DNA of 27,415 bases from Candidatus Bathyarchaeota archaeon (GCA_026394265.1 JAPKYO010000044.1:1-27415), one strand, 5' to 3'; shown: positions 7,623 to 13,371, counted from the first letter of the stretch. Program-made: numbers and translations. The notes: a model not told the origin generated them from the sequence alone.

Positions 7623-7681
7623 GGTTATATCTCATTTAGCCTCGGCTGCGGGGTATTTGGGTTTAGCCCTTCGGGTAAGCC

Positions 7682-7689
7682 TTTATAGA
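7682..7689 (+). promoter_or_regulatory. TATA box of tRNA-Gln
   Basis: TTTATAGA, centred about 29 nt upstream of the first tRNA base at 7715. Confidence 0.5.
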
Positions 7690-7714
7690 TTCGTTGGCGT
7701 GGTGTTGTGTGCGG

Positions 7715-7790
7715 AGCCCGGTCGTCTAGTGGACAAGGATGGAGGGCTTTGGACCCCCAGACCTGAGTTCGAATCTCAGCCGGGCTACCA
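7715..7790 (+). tRNA. tRNA-Gln (TTG anticodon), CCA encoded
   Basis: The sequence folds as a full cloverleaf. Acceptor strands are AGCCCGG (7715-7721) and CCGGGCT, followed by discriminator A and an encoded CCA at 7788-7790. The D arm is GTC/GAT, and the T arm is CTGAG-TTCGAAT-CTCAG. The anticodon loop CTTTGGA places TTG at 7749-7751, which reads Gln CAA (and CAG by wobble). No intron is present. The second anticodon-stem pair is an A.C mismatch (7743 with 7757), unusual for a housekeeping tRNA. A TATA box lies upstream. Confidence 0.95.
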
Positions 7791-7862
7791 TCTTCACTAT
7801 CGTCGTTTCCGCGCGGCCAACTACGTGTACGTGGCAGTGTATTAAGTAGACAATATCTAGAC

Positions 7863-7870
7863 GATATTAA
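7863..7870 (+). promoter_or_regulatory. TATA box for the anchored orphan at 7889
   Basis: GATATTAA, centred about 23 nt upstream of the ATG at 7889, consistent with leaderless initiation. Confidence 0.4.
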
Positions 7871-7888
7871 CCAACTCCTGTGAACCCC

Positions 7889-8443
7889 ATGAAAAGCATC
7901 GACGCCATACTCATCGCAACCGCCCTATTCCTGGCGTCCGTCACCGTCGTCGGCGCATACTTCTACCAACCAAGACTAGAGACGGTAGGGGGAATCGGTA
8001 TGCTGGTTCTCCCGTCGGACATCTACGAGCACCCGGAGCAGGCTATTGGCCTCGGCTTCAGGGGAGTCATAAAGATCGAGTTCATGGGGCAGATACCTCA
8101 ACGGGTGTTCGTCACGAAGAATCAGCCACAGAACTTCACGTTCACGATGACCTTCATCTCATTCAGGGACATCCTCGGGGAGATCGACGTGGAGCTTGGC
8201 TCGAAGGACACGGATGTAGGCTACATGGGTAGCATGATCGGCGATTACAGAGCCTACAGCCCAAGCGGGAACATGACGCTGAAGGCGGGGGAGGTCCGGG
8301 AGGCTCACATGATCCTGAGTGTCCCCAGCAGCCTAGATCACGGCATGTCCTTCCCACGGAGGCTCCTCGGCGGCGCAGGGATCTCATCGGAGAAGGGAAT
8401 ACTGATAATAAACAACCTGATGAACGACCCGTATATTGGCTAA
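7889..8443 (+). CDS. Membrane-anchored or secreted protein of unknown function
   Basis: A 184-residue protein with one N-terminal hydrophobic helix (about residues 6-25, AILIATALFLASVTVVGAYF), so it is anchored or exported. The rest is beta-rich with no recognised motif and contains N-x-S/T sites (NFT, NMT). The ATG at 7889 fits a TATA box at 7863-7870 (leaderless); an in-frame GTG at 7880 would add three residues. It stands alone between tRNA-Gln and the CopZ-like gene. Function is not recognised. Confidence 0.65.
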   Translation: MKSIDAILIATALFLASVTVVGAYFYQPRLETVGGIGMLVLPSDIYEHPEQAIGLGFRGVIKIEFMGQIPQRVFVTKNQPQNFTFTMTFISFRDILGEIDVELGSKDTDVGYMGSMIGDYRAYSPSGNMTLKAGEVREAHMILSVPSSLDHGMSFPRRLLGGAGISSEKGILIINNLMNDPYIG

Positions 8444-8506
8444 AAAAGGAGCCTCTTTGAGGTAGAAGCCTCGGCCGGGTTTCCAACTCCTTGCGCCATC
8501 GAAGGG

Positions 8507-8519
8507 CGTATCTGATACG
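8507..8519. promoter_or_regulatory. Short inverted repeat upstream of the CopZ-like gene
   Basis: CGTAT-CTG-ATACG is a perfect 5-bp dyad, 15 nt before the TTG at 8534. It could be an operator; it is short enough to arise by chance. Confidence 0.25.
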
Positions 8520-8533
8520 AACACAAGATTCAA

Positions 8534-8797
8534 TTGGTGGAAGAAACGAAAACCGGAGAAGCCAAGCAGAATAAATCAGAAAAATCCGTCATGATCTGCT
8601 ACTGCAACAGGATAACGGACCAAGAAATCTCTTCAACCGTCGAGGAGACGGGGTTAAAAACAGTGGATGCGGTAAAAAAGCACCTCCGGAAAAACCTGAT
8701 CTCAAACTGCGCGGTGTTAAACCCGAAAGGCGTGTGCTGCCACAGGGATTTCGAGGCAGTAATCAGAAAAGCTCAGAAAACCCACGAGGATTCTTAG
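8534..8797 (+). CDS. BFD-like [2Fe-2S] protein of the CopZ N-terminal type
   Basis: An 87-residue protein whose core (about residues 19-78) has C-x-C in MICYCNRITDQEI and, about 35 residues later, NCAVLNPKGVCCH. The C-Y-C-N-R-[IV]-T start and the C-x8-C-C-H end resemble the [2Fe-2S] domain of the Archaeoglobus copper chaperone CopZ, a variant of bacterioferritin-associated ferredoxin. The copper-binding HMA domain of CopZ is absent, so this is a stand-alone cluster domain. The first 18 residues are charged and poorly conserved in character. The TTG at 8534, GTG at 8537 and ATG at 8591 are all possible starts. Partner unknown. Confidence 0.7.
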   Translation: MVEETKTGEAKQNKSEKSVMICYCNRITDQEISSTVEETGLKTVDAVKKHLRKNLISNCAVLNPKGVCCHRDFEAVIRKAQKTHEDS

Positions 8798-8910
8798 ACA
8801 CCCTCCCGTGGTTGAAATGTACCCCCAGTCAGGATAGGCTACCATCCCACGAAAAAGCAAACTACGTGGGGGAAGTTGATGCCTTCTCCGCCTGTAGGAA
8901 AGAAAAGGAG

Positions 8911-10179
8911 CTAATCCTGCTGGGTGTAGGCCTCTTCGCCGTGCTCGGCGAGGTCGAGCCCCTTCTCCTCATCTTCAGGTGAGACTCTCAGCGGGGAGAA
9001 GATGTTGATGAACTTGAGGAGCAGGTATGAGCCGATGAAGGAGTACGCCGCGATGACGAGAACAGCTACGATCTGGGAGACGAGCAGACTAGAGTTTCCG
9101 AAGAGTAAGCCGTTCGCAGCACCCGGGTTTATAACGAGTGTTGCGAAGATACCGGTCGCGATCGAGCCCCAGATACCACTGACGCCGTGGCACGAGAAGA
9201 CATCGAGGGTATCATCGATCTTTGTCCTCGTCGCCCTCCAGTTGGACATCAGGTTCGACAGCACGCCCGCCACGGAGCCGATTATTAAAGCGGATATCAC
9301 GTTAACATAGCCCGAGGCGGGAGTGATTGCGACGAGGCCGCATACGGCGCCGACGGCCATCCCCACCGCGGAGGGCTTACCCTTAATGATCCAGTCGACC
9401 ATCATCCATGTGACAGCAGCCGCAGCAGCGGCCAGATTGGTGTTCACCAGCGCAAACACCATGATCGAGTCAGCCCCGAGGGCGCTCCCCGCGTTAAATC
9501 CGAACCATCCAAACCATAGCAGGGCAGCACCGAGGATGACATATGGGATGTTGCTAGGCTTCAACGTCTCCTTCTTCTCGATGTCTTTTCTCTGACCAAT
9601 GACGATGGCTGCGGCCAGCGCCGAGAGGCCAGCGGTTATGTGTACAACTAGACCACCCGCGAAATCGATCGCACCGAGGGCCTTGAGCCACCCGGCCGAA
9701 TTCCACACCCAGTGAGCCACGGGGCAATAGACGAGTGTCGACCACAAGACTATGAAGATCAGCAAGGAGCGGAAGTGAATCCTCTCCGCGAACGCCCCGA
9801 TTATGAGGGCGGGTGTGATGGCGGCGAATTTAAGTTGAAAGGCAAAGAAGAGAAGCTCCGGGATAAGCGGAGCATAGACGAGGTTTGGGGCTGCGGTTAT
9901 CCCGTTAAGCCCGAACCAGGACAGATCGCCGATTATGCCATGGATGCTGGGCCCAAACACGAGGCTGTAGCCCCACAGGGTCCAAACTATGCTGACTACA
10001 GCGAAGATTATGAGACACTGAACCAGCGTCGACAGAAGGTTCTTTCGCCTTACGAGTCCCGCATAGAAGAAACCTAGGGCGGGGGTCATGAGCATTACAA
10101 GCGCGGTGGCGACTGCCACCCAAGCGATATCACCGGGATTCAATCGATATGCACCTTCGTGAAGTGACCAAAATAGCAT
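8911..10179 (-). CDS. amt: Amt-family ammonium transporter
   Basis: A 422-residue, roughly 11-helix membrane protein that conducts ammonium/ammonia into the cell. Family landmarks are present: TPALGFFYAGLVRRKN near residue 32, Asp172 and the twin-histidine pore at His180 (DFAGGLVVHITAG) and His331 (DVFSCHGVSGIWG). A cytoplasmic tail has the conserved S-P-E-D-E-E-K-G-L-D region. No GlnK/PII gene is adjacent. The ATG at 10179 has a TATA box about 34 nt upstream. The second Lrp/AsnC pair lies upstream on the same strand, suggesting, but not proving, nitrogen-linked regulation. Confidence 0.96.
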   Translation of the reverse strand: MLFWSLHEGAYRLNPGDIAWVAVATALVMLMTPALGFFYAGLVRRKNLLSTLVQCLIIFAVVSIVWTLWGYSLVFGPSIHGIIGDLSWFGLNGITAAPNLVYAPLIPELLFFAFQLKFAAITPALIIGAFAERIHFRSLLIFIVLWSTLVYCPVAHWVWNSAGWLKALGAIDFAGGLVVHITAGLSALAAAIVIGQRKDIEKKETLKPSNIPYVILGAALLWFGWFGFNAGSALGADSIMVFALVNTNLAAAAAAVTWMMVDWIIKGKPSAVGMAVGAVCGLVAITPASGYVNVISALIIGSVAGVLSNLMSNWRATRTKIDDTLDVFSCHGVSGIWGSIATGIFATLVINPGAANGLLFGNSSLLVSQIVAVLVIAAYSFIGSYLLLKFINIFSPLRVSPEDEEKGLDLAEHGEEAYTQQD

Positions 10180-10208
10180 ATTTAGAGTTTTTTAGTAAAA
10201 ATGAGTGG

Positions 10209-10216
10209 ATTTAAAC
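10209..10216 (-). promoter_or_regulatory. TATA box of amt
   Basis: Minus-strand GTTTAAAT, about 34 nt upstream of the ATG, in a 217-nt AT-rich spacer (10180-10396) that separates amt from the Lrp pair. I see no gene in that spacer. Confidence 0.4.
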
Positions 10217-10396
10217 CGTGATTGTAGGATAAAAAAGAATGATTATAGACATATTCTTATAAAATCTCCCTCAATATCTAACTATTTTGAGTGATATTAG
10301 AGGTTGTAAGTGATTTTTTCTTAAAATATATAAAATAGGGGCGTTGAATTCCACGGATTAAGGAAAAAAATACCGGATTTACGCCTCACGTCTAGT

Positions 10397-10855
10397 TTAG
10401 ATGATGAAGTAACGTGGGCAGACCTCGCTGTCGGCTGCCCAGAGCGCGGTCTGTATGCTCTTTATCCCGGGGATCTTGGCGATCTCGTTGCCCAGATTCA
10501 TCAGGTGGTCGAAGTCGTGGATCACTCCTATGGCTAGGAGGTCGTGGTCGCCGACGGTCTTCGTCGCCACTATGATGTTCGGCATCCGGATGAGTGTCTT
10601 AAGAATCCTAGTGGAGTCCGACTTGGGGCCGCCGTTCGTCGAGATGTTGATGTGGAAAGCCGCCATGCCCTCGTAGCCGATGAGCTTGGGATTCACAATG
10701 ACCGTGGACCCCCTAACGTCGCCCGATGCCTTGAGGCGCTCAAACCTGTTTATCACGGTGTCCGGCGACTTGTCTATCACCTTCGCTATCCGCCGGAAGC
10801 TGACCCGGGCATCCTGTATGAGCATCTCGACTATCTTCTGGTCGACTTCGTCCAA
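10397..10855 (-). CDS. Lrp/AsnC-family regulator, second gene of pair 2
   Basis: A 152-residue paralogue of the 6367-6825 protein with the same length, HTH (SPDTVINRFERLKASG), RAM segment (VGDHDLLAIGVIHDFDHL) and CPRYFII end. The start is a TTG at 10855, in the position equivalent to the ATG of its paralogue. An AAGGAG lies within the end of the upstream gene. Just 5 nt separate it from the first gene of the pair. It lies upstream of amt on the same strand, across an AT-rich 217-nt spacer that contains the amt promoter. Confidence 0.92.
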   Translation of the reverse strand: MDEVDQKIVEMLIQDARVSFRRIAKVIDKSPDTVINRFERLKASGDVRGSTVIVNPKLIGYEGMAAFHINISTNGGPKSDSTRILKTLIRMPNIIVATKTVGDHDLLAIGVIHDFDHLMNLGNEIAKIPGIKSIQTALWAADSEVCPRYFII

Positions 10856-10860
10856 CGCGG

Positions 10861-11328
10861 CTACAACTCCTTGAGAGTCTCGAGCTCGAAGTTCTCGGGG
10901 CAGAGTAGCACATCATCGACCCAGATGCTCGTCTTCAGCTCCTTCACGTATGGTAGTGCCTTGATGTTTTCGAGGATGTTGTTGAGTTCCTTCATGTTGG
11001 CGAGGACCGCTACGGCGAAGATGTTCTGCATCCCCATGCTGGGTGTGCAGAAGACGATGCCGGGCTGCCCCCTTATCGCCTTAACCATGTCGGCAGATGA
11101 AGCGGCGTCGACGTTCACCTCGAGACTGGCGAGGCAGTCCTGACCGAAACGGCGGGGGTCGATGAGGATGGTAGTCCCCTTGACTACGCCATTCTTCTCC
11201 AGGCGCTTGAACCGCTTGATGATGGTGTCGACGCTGACGCCGCACTCCGTGGCGATGTCGGAGAAGTTCGTCCTCGCATCCCTCTGCAGGTTCCGCAGGA
11301 CTCTGACATCAGTGTCGTCGAATTTCAC
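10861..11328 (-). CDS. Lrp/AsnC-family regulator, first gene of pair 2
   Basis: A 155-residue paralogue of the 6825-7298 protein, beginning with the same residues up to DDTD. It has the HTH segment SVDTIIKRFKRLEKNGVVKG and a RAM domain, and ends VDDVLLCPENFELETL. The start codon is GTG with GGTG upstream. A TATA-like GTTTAAAC-type stretch lies further upstream near 11360. Together with 10397-10855 it repeats the gene order of pair 1. Confidence 0.92.
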   Translation of the reverse strand: MKFDDTDVRVLRNLQRDARTNFSDIATECGVSVDTIIKRFKRLEKNGVVKGTTILIDPRRFGQDCLASLEVNVDAASSADMVKAIRGQPGIVFCTPSMGMQNIFAVAVLANMKELNNILENIKALPYVKELKTSIWVDDVLLCPENFELETLKEL

Positions 11329-11359
11329 GTTGGCACCACGTACCTACGACGTAACAACT

Positions 11360-11370
11360 AGTTTAAAAAA
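11360..11370 (-). promoter_or_regulatory. TATA-like element of Lrp pair 2
   Basis: Minus-strand TTTTTTTAAAC, about 35 nt upstream of the GTG at 11328, the same distance as in pair 1. No clear equivalent of the 9-bp repeat of pair 1 is present; the region has only partial symmetry. Confidence 0.35.
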
Positions 11371-11416
11371 AGCTCGATTTCCGGACATATGGTTATTAAA
11401 AGGTCATATTCGGCGA

Positions 11417-11707
11417 ATGTGTCGGATATGTAAGATTATAGAGACGGCGATCAGACAATTCATATTTCTTGACGCTTCTCAAGCGTCAGATTATCAACCT
11501 AGGATAGCCATATTCAAATTGTATCCATCACGACAGCACGGGGCGTTTAACCCTAGACTGGATCAGGAGTTTCGTAGAAGCATCATTACATTCTGGGTCT
11601 TTTACGTGCCGCCCACTTTTCGTTTAGATCTCGATAATATTTCCATAGACTACCACAAGTTGCATATGCTAGGATGGGCCATGGAACTGTGCCCACTCAT
11701 TTTGTAA
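11417..11707 (+). CDS. Doubtful 96-residue ORF in AT-richer sequence
   Basis: An ATG at 11417 opens a frame to a TAA at 11705-11707. A TATA-like TTATTAAAA lies about 21 nt upstream, fitting leaderless expression. The product starts MCRIC, is rich in Phe, Ile and Arg, and has no recognised domain. Codon third positions are less GC-rich than in neighbouring genes, so this may be recently acquired sequence, a decayed gene or non-coding. The last codons (MELCPLIL) resemble the start of the membrane protein at 2607 (MELWPLF), also at the nucleotide level. Confidence 0.3.
   Translation: MCRICKIIETAIRQFIFLDASQASDYQPRIAIFKLYPSRQHGAFNPRLDQEFRRSIITFWVFYVPPTFRLDLDNISIDYHKLHMLGWAMELCPLIL
11470..11488. 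repeat. Perfect 8-bp inverted repeat
   Basis: TGACGCTT-CTC-AAGCGTCA forms a tight hairpin with a 3-nt loop. It lies within the doubtful ORF at 11417-11707, 140 nt upstream of Lrp pair 2. It could be a regulatory or RNA hairpin. Confidence 0.4.
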
Positions 11708-11716
11708 GAATTTGCC

Positions 11717-11890
11717 TTATTCGTCGTCTGGGCTTAGCATGACCCTCGGCTTGGGGTTAGCTGGCGGGAACCCGGTCGTCGGTATGTTTACGCCCGACTT
11801 CAGGTTAATGGAGAATTCTCCCACCGATACCTTGTCGGCGTCCTTCTCCTGCATCCTCTCTATCCTCTCGTAGACGCTCAACAAAGCCAC
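11717..11890 (-). CDS. Short ORF downstream of a zinc-ribbon gene
   Basis: A 57-codon frame on the minus strand runs from GTG at 11890 to TAA at 11717-11719. The product begins VALLSVYERIERMQEKDADK, an amphipathic helix. A Pro-rich middle (IPTTGFPPANPKPR) and an acidic end (SPDDE) follow. Codons prefer G/C in the third position, as in known genes here. It starts 25 nt after the zinc-ribbon stop and could be cotranscribed. TTG codons 3 or 4 are alternative starts. No family recognised. Confidence 0.45.
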   Translation of the reverse strand: MALLSVYERIERMQEKDADKVSVGEFSINLKSGVNIPTTGFPPANPKPRVMLSPDDE

Positions 11891-11915
11891 CCGCCGTTTT
11901 ATCTATCACCTGCGC

Positions 11916-12161
11916 CTAGACCTTGACCCGGTTAAACGCCCCACACTTTGGGCACTTGTAGACGGCGTCGATGATCTGTATCCTGCGGATGGACTTCAAC
12001 ATGAGGTGATCACACTGGCCACAGTTATAGTTCAGCGCCCCCTTCCCGGCGACGTACGGATCGAGCTTCTTCGACTCCGGCAGGTTATCCTTGCTAAATA
12101 GTGTACCCCCAGAGGGCCTATCCTTAAGCACAATCATCTTGAACGTAAAAATGTGGTCCAT
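11916..12161 (-). CDS. Four-cysteine zinc-ribbon protein (paralogue A)
   Basis: An 81-residue protein with two C-x2-C knuckles, C47-C50 (NCGQCDH) and C70-C73 (YKCPKCG), spaced as a zinc ribbon. The ATG at 12161 was chosen because GGAG lies 6 nt upstream; an ATG at 12179 would add six residues. The segment from DPYVAGKGALNYNCGQC to the end matches the 13036-13305 protein closely (PYV-x-G-x-G-x-L-x-Y-N-C), so the two are paralogues. The upstream sequence is strongly AT-rich with several TATA-like stretches. Its role is unknown; nucleic-acid or protein binding is possible. Confidence 0.75.
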   Translation of the reverse strand: MDHIFTFKMIVLKDRPSGGTLFSKDNLPESKKLDPYVAGKGALNYNCGQCDHLMLKSIRRIQIIDAVYKCPKCGAFNRVKV

Positions 12162-12261
12162 TATAATCTCCACATACATGTAAGCCGCCGCTTAATATAA
12201 AGATATTAAAATATAATGACGAAAATTTTAGTTTTTAACACAATTTGTTAAATGGAAGACT

Positions 12262-12400
12262 ACCGATCGCCCCGAGGAGGGCTCGTCTCCTCGAACGCGC
12301 GCCGTCCCCGCGGCCAACGCCCGTGAGGCCGCGGAATAAGAGAGCATACGCGTAAACCCAAACGGGGGTTTAGAGCCTCGGATGGTTCTTCTTCTTTTTA
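12262..12400 (+). ncRNA. Candidate structured non-coding RNA
   Basis: Three strong helices lie in a row: CGAGGA/TCCTCG (12273-12278 with 12288-12293), CCGCGGCC/GGCCGCGG (12308-12315 with 12327-12334) and TAAACCC/GGGTTTA (12353-12359 with 12366-12372). CCGAGG at 12272-12277 can instead pair with CCTCGG at 12376-12381, closing a multibranch loop, and flanking ACC-ATC/GATGGT could extend that stem. A TATA-like TTGTTAAA lies about 25 nt before 12272. A pyrimidine-rich TTCTTCTTTTTA follows the last helix, like an archaeal terminator. It does not match 5S rRNA, SRP RNA or RNase P core motifs that I know. Strand is inferred from the promoter and terminator. Confidence 0.4.
12387..12399 (+). terminator. 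Pyrimidine-tract terminator of the candidate ncRNA
   Basis: CTTCTTCTTTTTA follows the last paired element of the candidate RNA. Archaeal polymerase terminates at T-rich tracts of this kind. Confidence 0.35.
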
Positions 12401-12450
12401 TCGCTCTTTGGCAACACTATCTTTCTCAATTCTTTCTCCTCCAAATTACT

Positions 12451-12534
12451 CGGGTTAAATCACAGGGTCGTCTGTGCGCGACGTACCACTATGGGGTACA
12501 GCCACCCTATATTAAGGATAGGCCAACCAACCCG
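12451..12534. ncRNA. Cloverleaf-like element, not a canonical tRNA
   Basis: A closing stem CGGGTT/AACCCG (12451-12456 with 12529-12534) encloses three consecutive 5-bp hairpins: CACAG/CTGTG with a 6-nt loop, GTACC/GGTAC with a 7-nt loop and CCTAT/ATAGG with a 7-nt loop. The layout resembles a tRNA, with the two 7-nt loops where anticodon and T loops would be. It lacks the TTCRA T-loop, U33 and a T arm abutting the acceptor. It may be a degenerate tRNA, a novel RNA or a chance set of dyads. Confidence 0.3.
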
Positions 12535-12551
12535 CGGCTGCAGCCTTCCCG

Positions 12552-12875
12552 CTACGAATTGGGTTTAAAAAGCTCGCTCTTGAGCTTCGACTTCTCGTCG
12601 TTAAGGAGATCGATCCGATCCATGACGGTCTGCATCTTCCCCTTGTACTTCGTCAGGTAATTCGCGACGTCCACGCTGTTCTTCCTTAGCTCAACTACCT
12701 CGTTAATGTCGTCGGGGGATGTCACGGTCAATATACCGCCGCCGCCGTGGGCGTTCTCGAGGACCTTGATCTCCCGCTTCACCCTCAGGTACTCGTCGCC
12801 GTGCTCGATGTCCTTGATCTTGGACTCGATCTCAAGCACCCTGAGTAGGTTTGTTCTGCGCTGTGAGAAATACAT
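12552..12875 (-). CDS. Coiled-coil protein of unknown function
   Basis: A 107-residue protein, mostly charged alpha-helix: a first coiled coil (about 8-45, LRVLEIESKIKDIEHG...), a central Gly-rich break (AHGGGGILTVTSP) and a second coil (about 65-100) ending KSELFKPNS. The ATG at 12875 is about 27 nt downstream of a TATA box (CTATAAGT), indicating leaderless initiation; an upstream GTG at 12899 would lie inside that promoter. No enzyme motif is present. Its plus-strand neighbour at 13036 is a zinc-ribbon paralogue, so the two are divergently transcribed. Confidence 0.65.
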   Translation of the reverse strand: MYFSQRRTNLLRVLEIESKIKDIEHGDEYLRVKREIKVLENAHGGGGILTVTSPDDINEVVELRKNSVDVANYLTKYKGKMQTVMDRIDLLNDEKSKLKSELFKPNS

Positions 12876-12897
12876 CGTTACTATATGTGCAGCCGAC

Positions 12898-12908
12898 ACT
12901 TATAGGTC
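12898..12908 (-). promoter_or_regulatory. TATA box of the coiled-coil gene
   Basis: Minus-strand GACCTATAAGT, centred about 27 nt upstream of the ATG at 12875. Confidence 0.5.
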
Positions 12909-12993
12909 TTTGAAATCCGGGGTGTTTTAAGCCCCCGTTATTCTCTGAGCGGGGTTATTGCTGATATTTCTAAATTATAAAAGGGGAGAGGGG

Positions 12994-13016
12994 CATGTTT
13001 TAACATGGTTAATATA
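12994..13016 (+). promoter_or_regulatory. Dyad CATGTT-TT-AACATG followed by a TATA box
   Basis: A perfect 6-bp inverted repeat at 12994-13007 directly abuts the TATA-like TTAATATA at 13009-13016. That box is about 24 nt upstream of the ATG at 13036. A dyad at the TATA/BRE position is a natural place for a repressor or activator site. Promoter confidence is higher than operator confidence. Confidence 0.45.
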
Positions 13017-13035
13017 ACGCTGGCGGCGTGTAATT

Positions 13036-13305
13036 ATGATGAATATGAACAACCAAAACACGTACAAGATGAGGTTGCTTCCGTCGAAGCCTATCGATAC
13101 CACCGTTTTCACAAAGGAGCATAGCATATCGGATAAGAAGATGGAGCCATACGTCACCGGCGAGGGTGTCCTCGACTACAACTGCGGGAGCTGCGGCCAC
13201 TCCATTTTGAGGTATCTCCAGCCGAGGCAGATCACGCAGGCGGTTTACAAGTGCCCCAAGTGCGGGGAGTACAACCAGATAGAGCCGTTCATCAAGAGGC
13301 ACTGA
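13036..13305 (+). CDS. Four-cysteine zinc-ribbon protein (paralogue B)
   Basis: An 89-residue protein with C-x2-C pairs at C50-C53 (NCGSCGH) and C73-C76 (YKCPKCG) forming a probable zinc ribbon. It is closely similar to the 11916-12161 product over the C-terminal 50 residues; the N-terminal 35 residues diverge. The ATG at 13036 (or 13039) lies at leaderless distance from a TATA box. A 7-bp hairpin follows its 3' end. Function unknown. Confidence 0.8.
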   Translation: MMNMNNQNTYKMRLLPSKPIDTTVFTKEHSISDKKMEPYVTGEGVLDYNCGSCGHSILRYLQPRQITQAVYKCPKCGEYNQIEPFIKRH

Positions 13306-13325
13306 TCCCCCTAGGCGGGCCCACG

Positions 13326-13351
13326 TAGCCGGCGCAAGTTCTATCCGGCTA
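13326..13351. terminator. 7-bp hairpin between the zinc-ribbon and amidohydrolase genes
   Basis: TAGCCGG and CCGGCTA pair around a 12-nt loop in the 66-nt gap between the two plus-strand genes. It has no T tract, so its role as a terminator is uncertain; it could also be a leader structure of the amidohydrolase gene. Confidence 0.3.
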
Positions 13352-13371
13352 GGCACCCGCAAGTTGATTGT

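Larger units (their letters stand above)
12180..12551. other. 372-nt non-coding gap with two structured elements
   Basis: No convincing protein gene spans this stretch. It holds AT-rich promoter sequence (12180-12255), a GC-rich three-hairpin element (12262-12386), a pyrimidine tract (12387-12399) and a second cloverleaf-like element (12451-12534). GC content rises and falls abruptly across it, as expected for RNA genes inside promoter-like sequence. Confidence 0.5.

Noticed and set aside
6367..7635. A 422-codon frame covering the whole first Lrp pair
   Set aside because: Only the last 152 codons encode an Lrp protein; the upstream part is an Arg/Pro-rich shadow of the first Lrp gene and yhbY in another frame.
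12262..12400. Identity as RNase P, SRP or 5S RNA
   Set aside because: The core motifs of those RNAs (such as GAGGAAAGTC for RNase P) are not seen, and the length does not fit RNase P or SRP RNA.
12370..12444. A 24-codon minus-strand frame from TTG with a Lys-rich end (KSDKKKKNHPRL)
   Set aside because: It has gene-like codons but no Shine-Dalgarno or well-placed TATA box, is very short, and lies over the pyrimidine tract that better fits a plus-strand terminator. It cannot be supported without conservation.
12451..12534. Annotation as tRNA-Ile(TAT)
   Set aside because: The middle loop would place TAT as anticodon, but U33, T-loop consensus and acceptor/T-arm continuity are all absent.
12382..12660. 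A plus-strand 92-codon frame
   Set aside because: It crosses the candidate RNA terminator, the cloverleaf-like element and the antisense of a better gene, and the product has no protein-like pattern.
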